Source: JAWSUT01 sp033549345 (GTDB taxonomy: Bacteria; Bacillota; Dethiobacteria; Dethiobacterales; Dethiobacteraceae). From it: a stretch of DNA of 27,406 bases. The notes under the pieces were generated by a model. The model saw only the letters and a list, made by a program, of their open reading frames with translations. It searched no databases and had not been told where the DNA came from. A program made the position numbers and the translations under genes. This document shows, in pieces, positions 7,560 to 15,610 of this stretch (the first letter of the stretch is position 1; each line of letters starts with the position of its first letter). The stretch is from contig JAWSUT010000033.1 of NCBI GenBank assembly GCA_033549345.1, forward strand, positions 1 to 27,406, in the 5' to 3' direction.

Positions 7560-8432
7560 ATCAGGCTGGTCATTGTCGGCACAAAAGGACAATTAGGCAG
7601 TGATATCTGTGCTGTGTTTGCAGATACATCCAGGTATATTATCACCAAGGTTAACCGGGCTCAGGCGGACCTGGAAGTGCCCGGTACCATTAGCCGTATA
7701 CTGAAACAACTGGGCAGTTTTGACTATCTGATTAACTGCGCCGCCATGACCAATACAGAAGAGTGTGAAAAATTCCCGAGGAGAGCGTATAGGATTAATA
7801 CACAAGCGGTACATGAGATGGCTGCCACCTGTGCAATGTACAAAAATACTTTTATTCATTTCAGCACAGATTACGTTTTTGACGGGAAAAAAATGGCGCC
7901 GTACCTTGAAGATGATCAGCCAAAGCCTTTGAATGTTTACGGCCGGACAAAGCTGTGGGGTGAAAACGCGGTTACGCAAGTATCCGGCCGTTATTTTATT
8001 TTTCGCATTGCATCCCTTTTTGGTCAGGCAGGCAAAAGCAGTACAGGGAATAATTTCATCGAAACAATTATTCACCGGGCGCGTGCCGGTGAGCAATTGA
8101 CTGTTGTAAACAATCAGTTTATGTCACCGACACATACTCTGGATGTTGCCCGTACGCTTAGGGCACTGGTCGAGAACGGATGCCGGAACCATGGCATATA
8201 TCACTGTTCTTGTGCCGGAGGATGCAGCTGGTCTGATTTTGCTGCAGAAATTCTTGCACAGTCAGGAATCTGCGCACAGATACGGCCGGTGCCGCTGGCT
8301 TCTTACCCTGCCGCTATTACCAGGCCCGCCTACAGTGTACTGGATACCACCAAAATAAAAAAAATTTTCCCGCCCCGAAGCTGGCAGGAAGCGCTTTGCG
8401 AATACCTTTTTTTAAAAGGGCATCTGCGGTGA
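7560..8432 (+). CDS. rmlD: dTDP-4-dehydrorhamnose reductase (no standard start codon)
   Basis: Final step: NAD(P)H-dependent reduction to dTDP-L-rhamnose. It is a short-chain dehydrogenase with the nucleotide-binding GTKGQLG, STDYVFDG at about 102-109, and catalytic Tyr127/Lys131 in YGRTK (numbered from 7560). The first standard in-frame start, a GTG at 7614, would remove the whole nucleotide-binding loop. The frame is open upstream to a TGA at 7548-7550, with IRLVIVGTKGQLG matching the family N-terminus. At the position where MRLVIVG would be expected stands ATC (7560-7562), 12 bases after AGGAG (7543-7547). Either translation uses a rare AUC or similar start, or ATG was mutated or misread. 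From 7560 the protein is 290 residues, the normal length. Confidence 0.85.
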   Translation: MRLVIVGTKGQLGSDICAVFADTSRYIITKVNRAQADLEVPGTISRILKQLGSFDYLINCAAMTNTEECEKFPRRAYRINTQAVHEMAATCAMYKNTFIHFSTDYVFDGKKMAPYLEDDQPKPLNVYGRTKLWGENAVTQVSGRYFIFRIASLFGQAGKSSTGNNFIETIIHRARAGEQLTVVNNQFMSPTHTLDVARTLRALVENGCRNHGIYHCSCAGGCSWSDFAAEILAQSGICAQIRPVPLASYPAAITRPAYSVLDTTKIKKIFPPRSWQEALCEYLFLKGHLR

Positions 8433-8481
8433 ACCGGCAATAGATTATACAAAAATATTGGACAACCTGTGCTCCGGCCCG

Positions 8482-9408
8482 TTAGGTTAAGCCGGATAAG
8501 TTTTTAGTTAGCCAGTCGCACGTCATGCGTATCCCCTGTTCCATGGTTATCGCGGGAGCCCAATTTAATTCGGTAAAAGCTCTCTGAATGTCCAGTACAT
8601 TTACCGGAACATCCACATTTCTTACATTCTTATAGTTTATTTTCATGTTTTTATTTAACACCTTTGCCATCATAGCCAGCACTTCAGTTAATGTTGTTCC
8701 CTTCCCTGTACCTATGTTAATAATTTTACTTTTAGTTGATTTAAGAGAGGACAGATACAACGCTTCCGCTGCATCGTCTATATAAATATAGTCCCGGCAA
8801 ATCGTGCCGTCTCCCCAGATCTCGATTGGTTGATTACGCAAGATTTTTCCCAGAAAAACCGCAATAACACCTTGTTGCAAAAAGGGATCCTGAAAAGGCC
8901 CAAACGGATTCGACAGCCTTAGAACCTGATAGTCCAAACCATAGAGGTGATGGAATAATGAAAGATATTTTTCTATTGCAAGTTTCGTGATTCCGTAAGA
9001 GCAGATTGGATTTAGAGGATGCTCTTCTGTTATGGGAATCGTTTTGGGAATTCCATAAACGGTCCCGCCGGATGAGGTGAAAATAATCTTCTTTACGTTT
9101 GCGTGACAACACATTTTTAAAAGATTGATGCTGCTGACCACATTTGTTTGCACATCGAAAACAGGGTTTTCATTCGAGCTCTTTGGCAGCGTTGTACTTA
9201 TTAAATGATATACAATGTCGATATTGTGGAAGATGGTTTGGTGATTTTCAATCTTACTAAAGTTACCCACTACATAATCACATGCCGGCAGGTAACTTTC
9301 GCTGTGGATTTTCCTGTCAAACACTCTGACACTGTGACCCCTGTTTAAGAGTTTTAAAACCAGGTTATGCCCAATAAAGCCTGCTCCGCCGATTACCAGA
9401 TATTTCAT
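8482..9408 (-). CDS. NAD-dependent epimerase/dehydratase (UDP-glucose 4-epimerase-like)
   Basis: Extended short-chain dehydrogenase of 308 residues acting on a nucleotide sugar. The Rossmann motif GGAGFIG is at 7-13, SSGGTVYG at 112-119, and the catalytic pair is Tyr138 and Lys142 (YGITK). SNPFGPFQ and DGTICRDYIYIDD are typical of GalE/WbpP-like 4-epimerases. The precise substrate cannot be told from sequence. It is the last gene of the minus-strand glycan operon, 17 bases after the glycosyltransferase stop. Its ribosome binding site is weak (AAGGGG about 13 bases before the ATG). It converges with rmlD with only 49 bases between them and no clear terminator. Confidence 0.85.
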   Translation of the reverse strand: MKYLVIGGAGFIGHNLVLKLLNRGHSVRVFDRKIHSESYLPACDYVVGNFSKIENHQTIFHNIDIVYHLISTTLPKSSNENPVFDVQTNVVSSINLLKMCCHANVKKIIFTSSGGTVYGIPKTIPITEEHPLNPICSYGITKLAIEKYLSLFHHLYGLDYQVLRLSNPFGPFQDPFLQQGVIAVFLGKILRNQPIEIWGDGTICRDYIYIDDAAEALYLSSLKSTKSKIINIGTGKGTTLTEVLAMMAKVLNKNMKINYKNVRNVDVPVNVLDIQRAFTELNWAPAITMEQGIRMTCDWLTKNLSGLT

Positions 9409-9425
9409 GCTTTTTTCGATGCCCC

Positions 9426-10769
9426 TTACTTAAAGCATTTAACATACAGTTCTTCAAGCTCCCTTACATTTTCTTCGATACTTTTAACTTGCTGAATACC
9501 GGAAGACAGTTTTGCCAGCAACTTAGGTTGTTGAAGAAACCTCTCCATTCGTTCCATGAGGCTTGCCGGGTCTTCTTTTTCAAAAAGCAGGCCGTTGATG
9601 TTATGACGCACGACTTCAGACATGCCTCCCAGATTTGTCGCTATGACCGGTGTTTTGGTTTGGAACGCAGAATAAATAACCAGAGGGGTATTCTCATACC
9701 ATATCGAAGGAACCACTAGAACATCAATATCCTCAAATATTTCTTCAATTTCTGCATTAGGAAAAGTACCCAGAAAATACAGGTTACCTACGCCGGCACT
9801 CAGCTTTTTTAAGTAATGGGTGTATTTAGGAAATTGCGTTACATCCCCGTATATTTTTAGTTCTGTGGAGTGGTATTTTTTTTTGAGTTCTGTAAACGCT
9901 TTGATTAAAATGTGTACCCCCTTGTGTTCGTATAACGTGCCGATAAAAGCAAATTTTATCATACCCCTATATTTATTCGGTTTCCGCTGCCTGACGCCGT
10001 TATAATTAATACCATAGGGCAGCTTGATTATTTTATTTTTATCGACTCCGTTTGAGGCCAGTATTTCACTCATGATGTCAGTTGGGGCAATTATTTTATT
10101 CACTTTTTTTATTTGGTTGAGCATATACTTTTGTCTCCTGACGATAGCCCGAAACATAACGCCTTTATCCCAGTTTTCTATAATTCGAAACCTTGCGGAG
10201 ACGCCCAAGAGAACCAGCAGTATTTTAGGAAGCCTATTTATTGTTTGTCTAAACGCTCGCGGCTGTGTCTTGGAAACAAAGCACTTTAAGCAGTTCATGC
10301 TGAATAAATCCGGGCCGATGCAGGTTTTATTGTTGGGCAGCTTGAGCTGAGCATAAGGACAAATAAGCCAAAAGTCGGTCGCCGTGACGATGACAGGAAT
10401 ATTTAAATTATGGAACACATCAATAATTGTTGCACTCAGACGGTAACAGTGCATGATATGAACAATATCAGGCTTAAAATCTCGCATTAGATTTTCCACT
10501 GTTTTTTTATTGTCAGTATTATAGTACTCAGCACGTACAGGATTAGATGTAGCCGCATCATGGTAATGTAAGCGATAGACTGTGATATTGTTATATTGAT
10601 CTGTCAGGTACGCATTATTTAAAGCTGTTTCACGCTCTACAGGTTCTGCAGTAAGGACTCTGACATCATGGCCGCGGTCAAGGAGTGCCTTAGCTGTTTC
10701 ATACGTCAATACTTCTGTGCCGGAGCTATATTTGGGCAGAAACTGGTGAACGGTCAGAAGAATTTTCAA
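9426..10769 (-). CDS. Family 4 glycosyltransferase (GT-B fold)
   Basis: A 447-residue GT-B glycosyltransferase. The N-terminal domain has the HQFLPKYSSGTEVLTYETA acceptor-side loop. The C-terminal Rossmann domain has GTLYEHKGVHILIKAF and the nucleotide-sugar site VPSIWYENTPLVIYSAF...GGMSEVV, an EX7E-like arrangement. A cysteine-containing insert (about 150-165, with NMNCLKCF-like spacing) resembles the one seen in some capsular polysaccharide transferases. Translation starts at TTG (10769) seven bases after AAAGGAG, and the stop of the preceding GT2 gene lies within that site. The genes are therefore coupled. Probable role: adding a sugar to the surface polysaccharide repeat unit. Confidence 0.88.
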   Translation of the reverse strand: MKILLTVHQFLPKYSSGTEVLTYETAKALLDRGHDVRVLTAEPVERETALNNAYLTDQYNNITVYRLHYHDAATSNPVRAEYYNTDNKKTVENLMRDFKPDIVHIMHCYRLSATIIDVFHNLNIPVIVTATDFWLICPYAQLKLPNNKTCIGPDLFSMNCLKCFVSKTQPRAFRQTINRLPKILLVLLGVSARFRIIENWDKGVMFRAIVRRQKYMLNQIKKVNKIIAPTDIMSEILASNGVDKNKIIKLPYGINYNGVRQRKPNKYRGMIKFAFIGTLYEHKGVHILIKAFTELKKKYHSTELKIYGDVTQFPKYTHYLKKLSAGVGNLYFLGTFPNAEIEEIFEDIDVLVVPSIWYENTPLVIYSAFQTKTPVIATNLGGMSEVVRHNINGLLFEKEDPASLMERMERFLQQPKLLAKLSSGIQQVKSIEENVRELEELYVKCFK

Positions 10770-10771
10770 TG

Positions 10772-11299
10772 TTACACTCCTTTGCTGCAGACATTATCTA
10801 ATTTGTTAAACAGCCAGCTCTTTGGATAATCAGCCCTCTTACCACCCAGAAAAATACCGAATTGAATACCAAAGCTAAGCAGAATGGCCTTGGTATACAA
10901 CTGATAAAGTTGATCAGAAGAGATGGATGACTGTTTGATAATATTAAAGTTATGCCTGAGATGATGGGGCATGGTTTCTATCAGATCTTTCAGGCTGGGA
11001 ATCAGCTGCATGCCGCAGGTTTCGTTTAACGTTCTATGGGTGAGATAAGCTCTTTTTGTTTCATACCAAACAGATCTGTTATGTGAATGTATGACTGCAG
11101 AGTTGGGTTCATACACAATTTTATATCCTGCTTCAATAACGTGTTTTGACCAGTCTATATCTTCCCCGAAAGAAATTTCACGGAAAGGAATCTCCTGCCA
11201 GATGCTTTTTCTGATACAGCTGCTTACATTGTCGAAAGTAAGCAGCTTTTGTTTTTCAGCTGGGCACTTTTGCTCATACGCATCCACGTCGCAAACACA
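10772..11299 (-). CDS. Family 2 glycosyltransferase, C-terminal part (gene split by assembly gap)
   Basis: This is the downstream portion of a GT2 enzyme, open from the run of Ns to the stop at 10772. It begins CVCDVDAYEQ and continues with LLTFDNVSSCIRKS and FGEDIDWSKHVIEAGYKI, the catalytic-acid region of rhamnosyltransferase-like GT2 proteins. A helical C-terminal region follows. It is in a different reading frame from the N-terminal part, which is expected if the ten Ns stand for a gap of unknown length. The frame change therefore does not show a real mutation. From family alignments I recall, perhaps 10-25 residues are missing. Confidence 0.8.
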   Translation of the reverse strand, partial: CVCDVDAYEQKCPAEKQKLLTFDNVSSCIRKSIWQEIPFREISFGEDIDWSKHVIEAGYKIVYEPNSAVIHSHNRSVWYETKRAYLTHRTLNETCGMQLIPSLKDLIETMPHHLRHNFNIIKQSSISSDQLYQLYTKAILLSFGIQFGIFLGGKRADYPKSWLFNKLDNVCSKGV

Positions 11300-11309
11300 N
11301 NNNNNNNNN
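11300..11309. other. Assembly gap (10 Ns)
   Basis: Ten undetermined bases interrupt a glycosyltransferase gene. The round number suggests a placeholder for a gap whose true length is unknown. Confidence 0.98.
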
Positions 11310-11715
11310 GAAAATTCTCCAGGGCATGTTTTGTAAAAATATTGCAATCCGGCCTGGGAATTTGCCTGCTGTATACACCGGCGACTTTTTGATCATTTTT
11401 TAGATTGTCAAGTAGTGCCTGCAGCCAGTGATTGTTAAAAGGGATGGCATCCTGCACAAGCAAAACCACAAACTCGCCCTTCGCCAGGCGAATTCCCAGA
11501 TTTCTGGTGCCTCCGTGACTAAATTCGGCAGGCTGAATTTGAAGTATTCTGGCTTTGAACTTTCTTGATATTGTTAAGGTATGATCTGATGAGCCAGAAT
11601 CAATGACAATAATCTCTACCTGACTCTGAACTTTTTGTTTCCTTACCATTTCCAATATTGTCGAAAACTCAGGACCCGCATTTTTTGTTAAAATAACAAC
11701 AGAAGTCAGAGTCAT
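11310..11715 (-). CDS. Family 2 glycosyltransferase, N-terminal part (gene split by assembly gap)
   Basis: The N-terminal portion holds the GT-A nucleotide-binding half: SVVILTKNAGPEF at the start, VIDSGSSDHT at about 37-46, FSHGGTRNLG, and VVLLVQDAIP with the metal-binding Asp. The GVYSRQIPRPDCN segment is typical of rhamnosyltransferase-like GT2 enzymes. GAGGGG lies eight bases before the ATG at 11715, and the upstream methyltransferase stops 12 bases before. With the part at 10772-11299 it makes one gene of roughly 320 residues. The presence of rmlABCD nearby makes rhamnose a reasonable but unproved donor sugar. Confidence 0.82.
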
Positions 11716-11727
11716 ACTTGTTTCCCC

Positions 11728-12444
11728 TCAGCCATGAGCCTTTCTGACAACATATACATCCTGATAATCCCACAGGTATTTGGGAATTTCCAACTCCACC
11801 GTCACACCCGTTTCCTGAAGAACCGCTGCTTTCACAAACTCAGGCGTTACATACGTTGTTCCATAGTCTTCTGTGGAGTGTATTTTACTTTCACTGGCCT
11901 TAAGGTAATAAAACCCTTCTGCAGGATTGATCATGCCGCACAATTCTGTTAAGCTGCCCATGCAAGCAGGTCCGTGAGTGCTGAAAATTAAAAGCCCTTT
12001 GTCACTAAGAGAATGATACAGTTTGTTAAGCCAGGGGCACCATGTTTTAAACGGTAAATGACTGAAAAGAGAGGCAACGAATATAACATCATATTTTTCC
12101 GGCATCTTTAACTGAGCAGGGTAATATTCCGAGTAAAACCCTTTTACTTTAAATGTTTTTTCCTGAAAATCGACGGCTTCTTTATTTACATCTGAGACGG
12201 TTACTTTACTTGGATGAATATGCATGATTAAATGCCTGGTGAAGCGACCATAGCCGCAGGCAAATTCCAGAAAATTATCTACGTTCTCCGGTTCTGTCCC
12301 TGTTCTTAAAAATACCTCACTTAATTTTTTCATCATTCCTTCACCACTGCTGAAGTACGAATTCAGTGGATTATTTCTGTGATCCGGATGTGATGCTAAA
12401 AACTGATACATTTCATCCTGAGGATGGATATCCTTGATAAGCAT
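11728..12444 (-). CDS. Class I SAM-dependent methyltransferase
   Basis: A 238-residue Rossmann-fold methyltransferase. Motif I is LEFACGYGRFTRHL (about 61-74), with an acidic residue at the end of strand 2 in TVSDVNKEAVDF and motif IV-like YDVIFVASLFSHL. The GGAGG five bases before the ATG supports the start. It is the second gene of the minus-strand glycan operon and 26 bases downstream of another methyltransferase. This position suggests methylation of a sugar or a glycan terminus. The substrate is not known. Confidence 0.85.
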   Translation of the reverse strand: MLIKDIHPQDEMYQFLASHPDHRNNPLNSYFSSGEGMMKKLSEVFLRTGTEPENVDNFLEFACGYGRFTRHLIMHIHPSKVTVSDVNKEAVDFQEKTFKVKGFYSEYYPAQLKMPEKYDVIFVASLFSHLPFKTWCPWLNKLYHSLSDKGLLIFSTHGPACMGSLTELCGMINPAEGFYYLKASESKIHSTEDYGTTYVTPEFVKAAVLQETGVTVELEIPKYLWDYQDVYVVRKAHG

Positions 12445-12470
12445 AGTAACCTCCAGTTCTCATGATTGAT

Positions 12471-13211
12471 TCAGCCTTCCTTTACTGCGACAAGCATATC
12501 CTGAAAGGAAATAAAATCTTCCCTGCCGCTCCACCAGCCATAATAAACAGGTTCTCTGACCTGCAATCCGTTGGAAGTGAAAACTTGTTTTACATAATCT
12601 TCAGGATAGCTGACCACCGATTCCGGTATGCCCTCAACGGTTTTGCATACGCCATGGCTGATACTAAAATCTATTTGATTCTTACCTTGTTTGTACAACT
12701 GCGCCTGCAAAGGATTTAACATGAAAAACGTGGCAAAGCAGCGGCCACCGGGCCTCAGCAGCCGGGAAACTTCGGAAACATAGCGGAAGAATCCTTCTTC
12801 GAGCATATGGGTAAAAACTGAAATTAAAATTACCATATCAAAGGTTTGATCCTGGAAAGGGAAAAGGTACACTTCGTCTTTCAGAAATCCAGCCGGGTTA
12901 TAGAAACGATTTTGGATATCAGCCCAGACAAAATTAAAGTTTGGAAATCTTGTTGTAATGTTTTGCCGGTTCCAGTCTATGAAGTCTTTTACAATATCGA
13001 TGCCGATATATTCGCCGCCGTCCTTTAGATACCGGGTTAGAGGCACAGCCATTCTTCCAACTCCACACCCGATTTCAAGCAGCTTTTCCTCGGGTTGCAA
13101 TCCGCACAAGTCTTTAAAGTAGCCGAAAAAGGTTTCACCAACTTCTTTATAACCGGGGTAGCCAATCAGTTTTATAAAATTTTCCGGTGGGATGGGGATT
13201 TCGTATTCCAT
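12471..13211 (-). CDS. Class I SAM-dependent methyltransferase
   Basis: A 246-residue methyltransferase with motif I LLEIGCGVGRMAVPL (about 43-57), the strand-2 acidic residue in GEYIGIDIVKDFIDW, and motif IV FDMVILISVFTHML, then SRLLRPGGRCFATFF. GGGAGG seven bases before the ATG gives a strong start. It is the first gene of the five-gene minus-strand operon (13211 to 8482). It is related to but clearly distinct from the next methyltransferase, so the operon supplies two different methylation steps. It probably modifies a surface glycan. Confidence 0.85.
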   Translation of the reverse strand: MEYEIPIPPENFIKLIGYPGYKEVGETFFGYFKDLCGLQPEEKLLEIGCGVGRMAVPLTRYLKDGGEYIGIDIVKDFIDWNRQNITTRFPNFNFVWADIQNRFYNPAGFLKDEVYLFPFQDQTFDMVILISVFTHMLEEGFFRYVSEVSRLLRPGGRCFATFFMLNPLQAQLYKQGKNQIDFSISHGVCKTVEGIPESVVSYPEDYVKQVFTSNGLQVREPVYYGWWSGREDFISFQDMLVAVKEG

Positions 13212-13399
13212 TTAACATCCTCCCTTTTTTTATGTAGCACGTGTTAAAAAAATCCCCGTGTATTAAAGAAAGAAAAGCAGTTTTTGTGAAACGACTATAC
13301 TAACTTATGCAAAACATTTTGTTTATGCTAATAAGTCCATAAAAAAAAGTAGCATATATTTCGCTACACATTTGCAGAACAAAAATTGCGATTAAAGTA
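13212..13399 (-). promoter_or_regulatory. AT-rich upstream region of the glycan operon
   Basis: This 190-base AT-rich stretch has no gene and must carry the promoter of the minus-strand operon. On the minus strand a TATAGT lies near 13299-13304 as a possible -10, but no convincing -35 is seen. A nearly symmetric CAAAACATTTTG lies next to it at about 13312-13323. Confidence 0.3.
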
Positions 13400-13440
13400 A
13401 GCAAAGGCTTTTTGGAGATATCATCCAAAAAGCCTTTGCT
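13400..13440. terminator. Intrinsic terminator, second copy of the ytxH-type terminator
   Basis: AGCAAAGGCTTTTTGG (13400-13415) and CCAAAAAGCCTTTGCT (13425-13440) form a perfect 16-bp stem. The same two arms occur at 21015-21055, with only the loop differing. It follows the decayed ytxH copy and the glnK gene on the minus strand, so it may now end the nitrogen operon. Confidence 0.75.
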
Positions 13441-13449
13441 TTAAATTGT

Positions 13450-13574
13450 TTAGCGTATTGCTGCTTCTGTGCATCCTTAGCTATTTTTTTCATTTCATGC
13501 TTTGCCTTTTATATGCTGCTCTGATTTCATCCTGGGCAACAACCGCTTCAGATACACCGCTTTGCACATCCCTT
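13450..13574 (-). pseudogene. Decayed 3' fragment of a YtxH-like gene
   Basis: About 125 bases match the 3' end of the intact gene at 21065-21424, including its stop codon region and the terminator beyond it. This copy has a 7-base loss near the stop and a 1-base loss in a T run (near 13507), which destroy the frame. Similarity stops abruptly at about 13573, so the 5' two thirds are missing. It is a broken duplicate, 7.6 kb from its parent. Confidence 0.75.
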
Positions 13575-13675
13575 TTAAGCGATAGATTCTTTTATGGTTA
13601 TACTTCTTCCCAAGCTTTTTATTAACGTTCAGCTTTATCCCGTGGTTTCTGGTTTCCCCCAATCTTCAGTTAACC

Positions 13676-14014
13676 TTATAACGCTGCAGAGCCACGAACT
13701 CCGGTACGAATGCGAATGGCATCTTCCACCGGGGAAATAAATATTTTTCCGTCCCCTATTTCCCCGGTTTTTGCTTCCTCTATAATAGCTTTAATTATTT
13801 TTTCCATTATGTCGTCTGCCACCACCAATTCGATTTTAACTTTCGGCAGTAAATTAACTTCATAGAGATTACCGCGATACTGTGCAGTACTGCCCTTTTG
13901 CAATCCGCAGCCAATTACATGGGTCACAGTCATTCCCTGGATTCCCTCACGCCCGAGACGTTCTTTTACCGTTTCAAGCTTCGAGGGCCGAATGATACAG
14001 CTGATTTTTTTCAT
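13676..14014 (-). CDS. glnK: Nitrogen regulatory protein PII
   Basis: PII signal protein of exactly 112 residues, the standard length, which senses ATP/ADP and 2-oxoglutarate and usually controls the ammonium channel. The T-loop reads GLQKGSTAQYRGNLYEVNLLPK-like, with Tyr51 at the classic uridylylation position; the B-loop TGEIGDGKIF and the C-terminal VRIRTG-like segment are present. I chose the ATG at 14014 (MKKISCIIRP); an in-frame GTG at 14020 is too close to the AGGAG. It follows amt by 21 bases, the conserved amtB-glnK pairing, and closes the nitrogen block. Confidence 0.92.
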   Translation of the reverse strand: MKKISCIIRPSKLETVKERLGREGIQGMTVTHVIGCGLQKGSTAQYRGNLYEVNLLPKVKIELVVADDIMEKIIKAIIEEAKTGEIGDGKIFISPVEDAIRIRTGVRGSAAL

Positions 14015-14035
14015 AATCACTCATCTCCTATCTCT

Positions 14036-15283
14036 TTACTGTGCCTGCTGAACGTTGATGGTACGTTTGGCAAAATCTGCATAAGCTTCCATACCGTGCT
14101 CACCAAAATCGAGTCCTACTTCTTCTTCCTTTACCGATACACGCAAGCCGATTGTAGATTTTAATGTCTTAAAGAGGACGAAAGCCGTGGTTGCCGTCCA
14201 CAAGCCGACCGCCAGCACACCAACTGCCTGAGCCATTAACAGGCCTGTGCCGCCGCCGTAAAATAATCCGCCTGATGTGGCAAACAAGCCAACCATCAGC
14301 GTTCCGTAAACACCACAAACACCGTGAACAGCGATCGCCCCAACCGGATCATCCACGTGCAGAATACGCTCTATGAATTCCACACCCAGAATAATCAGGA
14401 CACCGGCACCGGCACCAATCAGCACCGCCCCCAGCAAATCTACATCTGCACAGCCAGCGGTAATCCCCACCAGCCCTGCCAGTGCACCGTTTAGCGTCAG
14501 CCCCACATCAGGCTTGCCGTAACGTGCCCAGGAAAAAAACATTGCCAGGACTGCGCCGGACGCCGCGGACAGATTTGTGGTCACAGCAATGCGGGCAATG
14601 GACAAATCCAATCCGGAAAGAGAACTGCCGGGGTTGAAACCAAACCAGCCAAACCAGAGGATGAAAACACCCAAAGCGCCAAGAGTAATGTTGTGGCCGG
14701 GAATCGCATTGGGCTTCCCGTCTTTGCTGAATTTCCCGATCCGGGGTCCCAACATGGCTGCACCTACAAGAGCCGCCCAGCCGCCCACAGAATGAACAAC
14801 AGTGGAACCGGCAAAATCGATAAACCCCAGGTCTCCCAACCAACCTCCGCCCCAGACCCAGTGCCCTACCACTGGATAGATAAGTGCTGTAATTGCAACG
14901 TTATAAAGTAAGTAAGCACTGAATTTGGTCCGTTCCGCCATGGCCCCGGAAACAATGGTGGCTGCTGTGGCGGCAAACACTGTCTGGAACAGCAAAAATG
15001 CATACAACGGTATACCCAGTCCGATTTGCTCAAAGGAGCCTCTGAAAAAAAATCCATTTCCACCAAAAAGTCCGCCCCGGCTGACGCCGAACATAACCGC
15101 AAAACCCACTGCCGTGTATACGAGCACTCCGGAAGAATACCCCATAAAGTTTTTCATGATAATATTTCCGGCATTCTTGGCCCTTGTAAATCCTGTTTCC
15201 ACCATGGTAAACCCTGCATGCATAATAAAAACCAAAAACGTGGCCAGTAAAACCCAGATCGTGTCGATAGAGACTTCAATCAT
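14036..15283 (-). CDS. amt: Ammonium channel/transporter Amt
   Basis: An integral membrane ammonium channel of 415 residues with about eleven transmembrane helices. The pore twin histidines are His164 (TVVHSVGGW) and His320 (AIAVHGVCG). GFTMVETGFTRAKNAGN and FGWFGFNPGSSL are family signatures. The frame is open further upstream, to 15421, but the ATG at 15283 follows GGAGG by seven bases and gives the normal Amt N-terminus. There is no long signal peptide of the E. coli type. It is followed by glnK. A hairpin leader with an intrinsic terminator lies 48 bases upstream, so expression is probably controlled by attenuation. Confidence 0.93.
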   Translation of the reverse strand: MIEVSIDTIWVLLATFLVFIMHAGFTMVETGFTRAKNAGNIIMKNFMGYSSGVLVYTAVGFAVMFGVSRGGLFGGNGFFFRGSFEQIGLGIPLYAFLLFQTVFAATAATIVSGAMAERTKFSAYLLYNVAITALIYPVVGHWVWGGGWLGDLGFIDFAGSTVVHSVGGWAALVGAAMLGPRIGKFSKDGKPNAIPGHNITLGALGVFILWFGWFGFNPGSSLSGLDLSIARIAVTTNLSAASGAVLAMFFSWARYGKPDVGLTLNGALAGLVGITAGCADVDLLGAVLIGAGAGVLIILGVEFIERILHVDDPVGAIAVHGVCGVYGTLMVGLFATSGGLFYGGGTGLLMAQAVGVLAVGLWTATTAFVLFKTLKSTIGLRVSVKEEEVGLDFGEHGMEAYADFAKRTINVQQAQ

Positions 15284-15330
15284 TTGATTACCTCCTTCAT
15301 CTTTAAAAAGCACACTACATTGTAGAGAAT

Positions 15331-15374
15331 AAAAAAAGCGAAGGGCAGAAAGCTTAAAGCTTTCGCGTCTTCGC
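15331..15374 (-). terminator. Attenuator-like terminator in the amt leader
   Basis: On the minus strand GCGAAG (complement of 15369-15374) pairs with CTTCGC (15338-15343). An inner perfect GAAAGCTT/AAGCTTTC stem (15348-15364) lengthens the hairpin, and seven T residues follow. It sits about 48 bases before the amt ATG and after the end of the glt genes, so it must be read through for amt-glnK expression. Confidence 0.8.
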
Positions 15375-15380
15375 CAGGGA

Positions 15381-15394
15381 GGACATCTTTGTCC
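15381..15394 (-). promoter_or_regulatory. A1/G4 hexaloop hairpin before the amt terminator (ANTAR-target-like)
   Basis: On the minus strand GGAC-AAAGAT-GTCC forms a 4-bp stem closing a six-base loop with A at position 1 and G at position 4. It ends seven bases before the terminator stem. The loop sequence is identical to that of the hairpin at 20844-20859 in the glt leader. ANTAR antiterminator proteins are known to bind paired hairpins with such loops. A second partner hairpin is not obvious here. Confidence 0.45.
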
Positions 15395-15610
15395 GTATGT
15401 TTTTTCGGTCTTACTGCTCATGCCTTTGCCGGATAGTTGTCAAGTTCCTACGGATGGACAGTCATCTGCAGTTTTGGATACTCGATACGTTTTGTTTCAA
15501 TGAAACGTTCGTTGTGCTCAACCGGTACTGACTACTACTCGTATGCCACTCATAGGTTCCCCCCTTATAAAGATACAACTTCGCCATTTAGCAAAGAAAT
15601 GTGTACTCTC
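15395..15610 (-). other. Upstream part of the amt leader
   Basis: About 215 bases between the GltD-type gene and the amt hairpins hold no gene with a ribosome binding site. A small hairpin (GTTTC/GAAAC near 15498-15510) is visible. No clear promoter could be assigned, so amt may be read from the glt transcript, from its own promoter, or from both. Confidence 0.4.

Noticed and set aside
10772..11715. True frameshift in the GT2 gene
   Set aside because: The frame change occurs across ten Ns of unknown real length, so it cannot be taken as a mutation.
15284..15421. N-terminal extension of amt by 46 residues
   Set aside because: It has no ribosome binding site, runs through the terminator hairpin of the leader, and the ATG at 15283 has a perfect site and gives the family N-terminus.
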